A stretch of DNA of 64,000 nt from Parachlamydiales bacterium (GTDB lineage: Bacteria; Chlamydiota; Chlamydiia; Chlamydiales; JABDDJ01): NCBI GenBank assembly GCA_041671045.1, contig JBAZCF010000002.1, forward strand, positions 186,001-250,000. The letters are read 5' to 3'. The position numbers were made by a program, and so were the translations under genes. Positions 62,124 to 64,000 of the stretch are shown here, in pieces. The notes beneath the pieces were generated by a model. The model had not been told where the DNA came from. It worked only from the letters and a program-made list of their open reading frames with translations, and ran no database searches. Position 1 is the stretch's first letter. Each line of letters starts with the position of its first letter.

Positions 62124-62708
62124 TTATTCTGATATTTCTTTTTCTTCTTGAGCTTTTGATACATGCACACGCGCAGGGCGGATGACTTTGCCGCTGCTGG
62201 ACTTATAGCCGCGCAGGTGTTCTTTAACGACTGTTCCGGGGGGGTGATCTTCCGAAACAACTACTTCGATAGCTTCATGGAAATGAGGGTCAAAAGGATG
62301 TCCTTCGGACGCAAATGTAGATACGCCGTGGTGTGTGAGGACATCTTTGAACTGCTCTAGGATCATGTTGAATCCAATGACCCAATTCTTGACTTCTGGA
62401 GAAGCTTGCTCGGCAAATTTGAGGGCATTTTCCAACTGGTCGATAGGGTTGATAAACTCAACAATGACGTTTTGGATAGCATGCTGCAACATTTCTTGAC
62501 GTTCTTTCTGCAAACGTTTACGAGAATTTTCCCCTTCGGCTAAAGCATGCAGGTACTTTTCCTTATTTTCGCGGGCTTCGTTTCTTAAACGTTCAATTTC
62601 ATCGACAGAAGTAGCCTTAGGTTGGGCTACAGGTTCGACTATAGCTTCAACTTCTTCTAAAAATTCATCCGGAAGTTGGTCTTCGGGCATGCTTATCTCT
62701 TCATCCAT
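62124..62708 (-). CDS. grpE: Nucleotide exchange factor GrpE
   Basis: 194 residues from ATG 62708, chosen because AAGGAG precedes it; the longer frame to 62774 would overlap hrcA and has no ribosome-binding site. An acidic N-terminus leads to a long helix (EIERLRNEARENKEKYLHAL, about 40-90), the four-helix part (NVIVEFINPIDQLENALKFA) and the beta domain (GHPFDPHFHEAIEVVVSEDH, PPGTVVKEHLRGYKSSSGKV, IRPARVHVSK). It releases ADP from DnaK. It begins 4 bp after the hrcA stop. Confidence 0.95.
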   Translation of the reverse strand: MDEEISMPEDQLPDEFLEEVEAIVEPVAQPKATSVDEIERLRNEARENKEKYLHALAEGENSRKRLQKERQEMLQHAIQNVIVEFINPIDQLENALKFAEQASPEVKNWVIGFNMILEQFKDVLTHHGVSTFASEGHPFDPHFHEAIEVVVSEDHPPGTVVKEHLRGYKSSSGKVIRPARVHVSKAQEEKEISE

Positions 62709-62712
62709 GTTT

Positions 62713-63900
62713 TTAAACTCCTTGTAACTTAGGTTTTCTCTTAGCCGGTTTAGCAGCAGCGCTTTTATCTTCAATCAGCATTTTAGGTATACCGACAATT
62801 AGTTTTTGTTCGTTTCCACTGAGAGATAAAGGGCCGAGCTTTGGCTGGCGGAAAGTAATTTTAAATTTATAGACAGTGCGGGTCAGCGTATGGGTAAGAT
62901 ATTCTGCTGAGGTATTCAGGGTGCATAGCAGGTCGCGATAAGGCATGCGGAGAGGTCCTAAAACACCCACAGCGCCAACGACCTGATTATGGATATAGTA
63001 AGGCATCGCTATTACACTGCAAGGAGCTTCCGGGGCTCCAATAGCTTTTAGGTCATCGCCGATCCAAAAGCTGGTTTTACCGTGGCGGCATGTGTGTTGG
63101 ATTAAATGACGCAAACTTTGCTCATCTTCAAAAAGGGATAAACCGGCTGCCATGATTTTAATGTCGTGATATTCCGGACTGTTGAGCAGCTGGGCAAAAC
63201 CGGTCGTATAAATGTATTCGCTGCTGAAGTTGGTATAGCTCACCAGGTGGCGGACCATCAGTTCATTGTAAAATTGCTTGGCAATAGTTTCTTCGTCAGG
63301 TTCGAAGGAGACGTTGGGCTGCTGTCCGGAGATGCGGGCTTGGAAATAACTTTCTAAACGTTTCAAACTGAAAGAGGAAAGTTTACGGGGGGAATGGAGC
63401 ACTTCGGTTTGTACAATGCCAAAATCGGAGATGATAACACAAAGGTATCTTTCCGCATCGATACTGACAAGTTTGATTTCGGAGATAAAGTCATGGTCGA
63501 ACTTGGGAGCGGACAAGAAAACGGCACAGCCGGAAAATCCGCTTAGTATCTCGGCGGTTTTTTGCAAATGGGAAGCGATGGCGTGGGTAGAATCTTTGGA
63601 GATGGAAGAGTCATCGAAGGGGATGGATATAGCAGGGAAGCCATTAGATGTGTACTCATCTATAGAAGAGAGAGTATAGAGGCGAAAAGCTTCTGAAGTA
63701 GGAACGCGCCCACCGGAGGAGTGTTGTTGTTTGAGGAAGCCATCTTTTTCAAGGCAGGAAAAATAATTACGGATAGTCGCAGAACTAAGGTTATCAAACC
63801 CCGCACCTTTTAAGGTTTCGGAACCTACGGGCTTTCCTGTTTTAATGTAAAAATCGACTAGGCCGAGTAAAACTTGGCGCTCGCGGTCTTTCTTTGACAT
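62713..63900 (-). CDS. hrcA: Heat-inducible transcription repressor HrcA
   Basis: 395 residues, longer than the usual 340. Winged helix at the N-terminus (LLGLVDFYIKTGKPVGSETL, LSSATIRNYFSCLEKDGFLK, QQHSSGGRVPTSEAFRLY), then the GAF-like and dimerisation regions (YTTGFAQLLNSPEYHD, IGDDLKAIGAPEAPCSVIAM, GAVGVLGPLRMPYRDLLCTL). About 30 extra C-terminal residues, ending in a Lys/Pro-rich tail (KPAKRKPKLQGV), resemble the C-terminal extension that makes chlamydial HrcA less responsive to GroEL in pathogens; that comparison is from memory. It binds CIRCE and represses its own operon; a CIRCE lies 58 bp upstream. Confidence 0.95.
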   Translation of the reverse strand: MSKKDRERQVLLGLVDFYIKTGKPVGSETLKGAGFDNLSSATIRNYFSCLEKDGFLKQQHSSGGRVPTSEAFRLYTLSSIDEYTSNGFPAISIPFDDSSISKDSTHAIASHLQKTAEILSGFSGCAVFLSAPKFDHDFISEIKLVSIDAERYLCVIISDFGIVQTEVLHSPRKLSSFSLKRLESYFQARISGQQPNVSFEPDEETIAKQFYNELMVRHLVSYTNFSSEYIYTTGFAQLLNSPEYHDIKIMAAGLSLFEDEQSLRHLIQHTCRHGKTSFWIGDDLKAIGAPEAPCSVIAMPYYIHNQVVGAVGVLGPLRMPYRDLLCTLNTSAEYLTHTLTRTVYKFKITFRQPKLGPLSLSGNEQKLIVGIPKMLIEDKSAAAKPAKRKPKLQGV

Positions 63901-63922
63901 ATTTTCCTCTGTTTCTATTTAT

Positions 63923-63951
63923 AGAATAACAAATGACAACAATAGGGTCAA
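63923..63951 (-). promoter_or_regulatory. Promoter of hrcA-grpE-dnaK
   Basis: On the minus strand TTGACC (63951-63946), 17 bp, TATTCT (63928-63923), 22 bp before the hrcA start. Confidence 0.6.
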
Positions 63952-63957
63952 TAAAAT

Positions 63958-63984
63958 TTAGCAGTCGAAAGGTTGGAGTGCTGA
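63958..63984. promoter_or_regulatory. CIRCE operator (HrcA-binding inverted repeat)
   Basis: TTAGCAGTC (63958-63966), 9-base spacer, GAGTGCTGA (63976-63984). Each arm differs from the CIRCE consensus (TTAGCACTC-N9-GAGTGCTAA) at one position. It lies just upstream of the -35 of the hrcA promoter, or downstream of another promoter outside the window. Confidence 0.88.
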
Positions 63985-64000
63985 GTTAATATTTTGATCG

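Noticed and set aside
62709..62774. Longer start for GrpE
   Set aside because: It would overlap the end of hrcA and lacks a ribosome-binding site, whereas ATG 62708 has AAGGAG.
1..64000. CRISPR array, transposase or prophage genes
   Set aside because: No regularly spaced direct repeats, no transposase catalytic motifs and no phage structural genes were seen; DarTG is the only defence-type locus.

Overview
The window is a chromosomal segment of a member of the phylum Chlamydiae, most likely one of the amoeba-associated, chlamydia-related lineages (Parachlamydiales and relatives). The evidence is gene content and gene order. There is a nucleotide translocase next to a CT066-type gene and a ytgABCD metal-uptake operon whose permease YtgC carries a fused DtxR-like domain (the CT065-CT070 block of Chlamydia trachomatis). 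There is also a fused secDF, recJ, euo, tsp protease and gltX (the CT448/447/446/441/445 neighbourhood), a mutL-pepP pair (CT575-574), and hrcA-grpE-dnaK (CT394-396). These locus comparisons are from memory. BTB/LRR, eukaryotic-like kinase and Inc-like genes fit a symbiont with a type III effector repertoire. No rRNA, tRNA, CRISPR array or insertion sequence was found.

Layout. 1-6 kb is accessory DNA: the DarT/DarG DNA ADP-ribosylation toxin-antitoxin pair (DarG runs off the left edge), a probable gene remnant, two secreted unknowns, a secreted DNase-I-like hydrolase and a BTB-LRR protein. 6-14 kb, all on the minus strand, holds mutL, pepP, an orphan PhoR-like histidine kinase and a 1009-residue Ser/Thr kinase with an acidic insertion inside its catalytic domain. 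14-17 kb has a SIMPL-domain periplasmic protein, an NfeD-like membrane protein and an NhaC antiporter. 17-22 kb is the mrp-ytgA-ytgB-ytgCR-ytgD metal operon. After an 878-bp gene-free interval come the CT066-like gene, the ATP/ADP translocase and secDF (23-30 kb). 30-38 kb has an Inc-like small protein, recJ, a uracil-rRNA/tRNA methyltransferase cotranscribed with euo, then tsp and gltX.

38.5-60 kb, one third of the window, is three same-strand genes: a 216-residue acidic protein followed by two consecutive giant genes encoding proteins of 3416 and 3464 residues. The giants are full-length, colinear but strongly diverged paralogues with a shared N-terminal domain and thousands of residues of helical-repeat-like sequence. 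I do not recognise a described family for them, and they are the best candidate here for an undescribed system. The right end is the heat-shock operon hrcA-grpE-dnaK with a CIRCE operator at the window edge.

Functionally, the core genes cover energy parasitism (translocase), metal supply (Ytg), Sec export, developmental control (Euo) and proteostasis (HrcA/GrpE/DnaK, Tsp). The accessory genes are of the kinds used for host interaction (BTB-LRR, kinase, Inc-like, secreted hydrolase) or against phage and mobile DNA (DarTG). All identifications are by reading motifs and remembered family features; no search was run.
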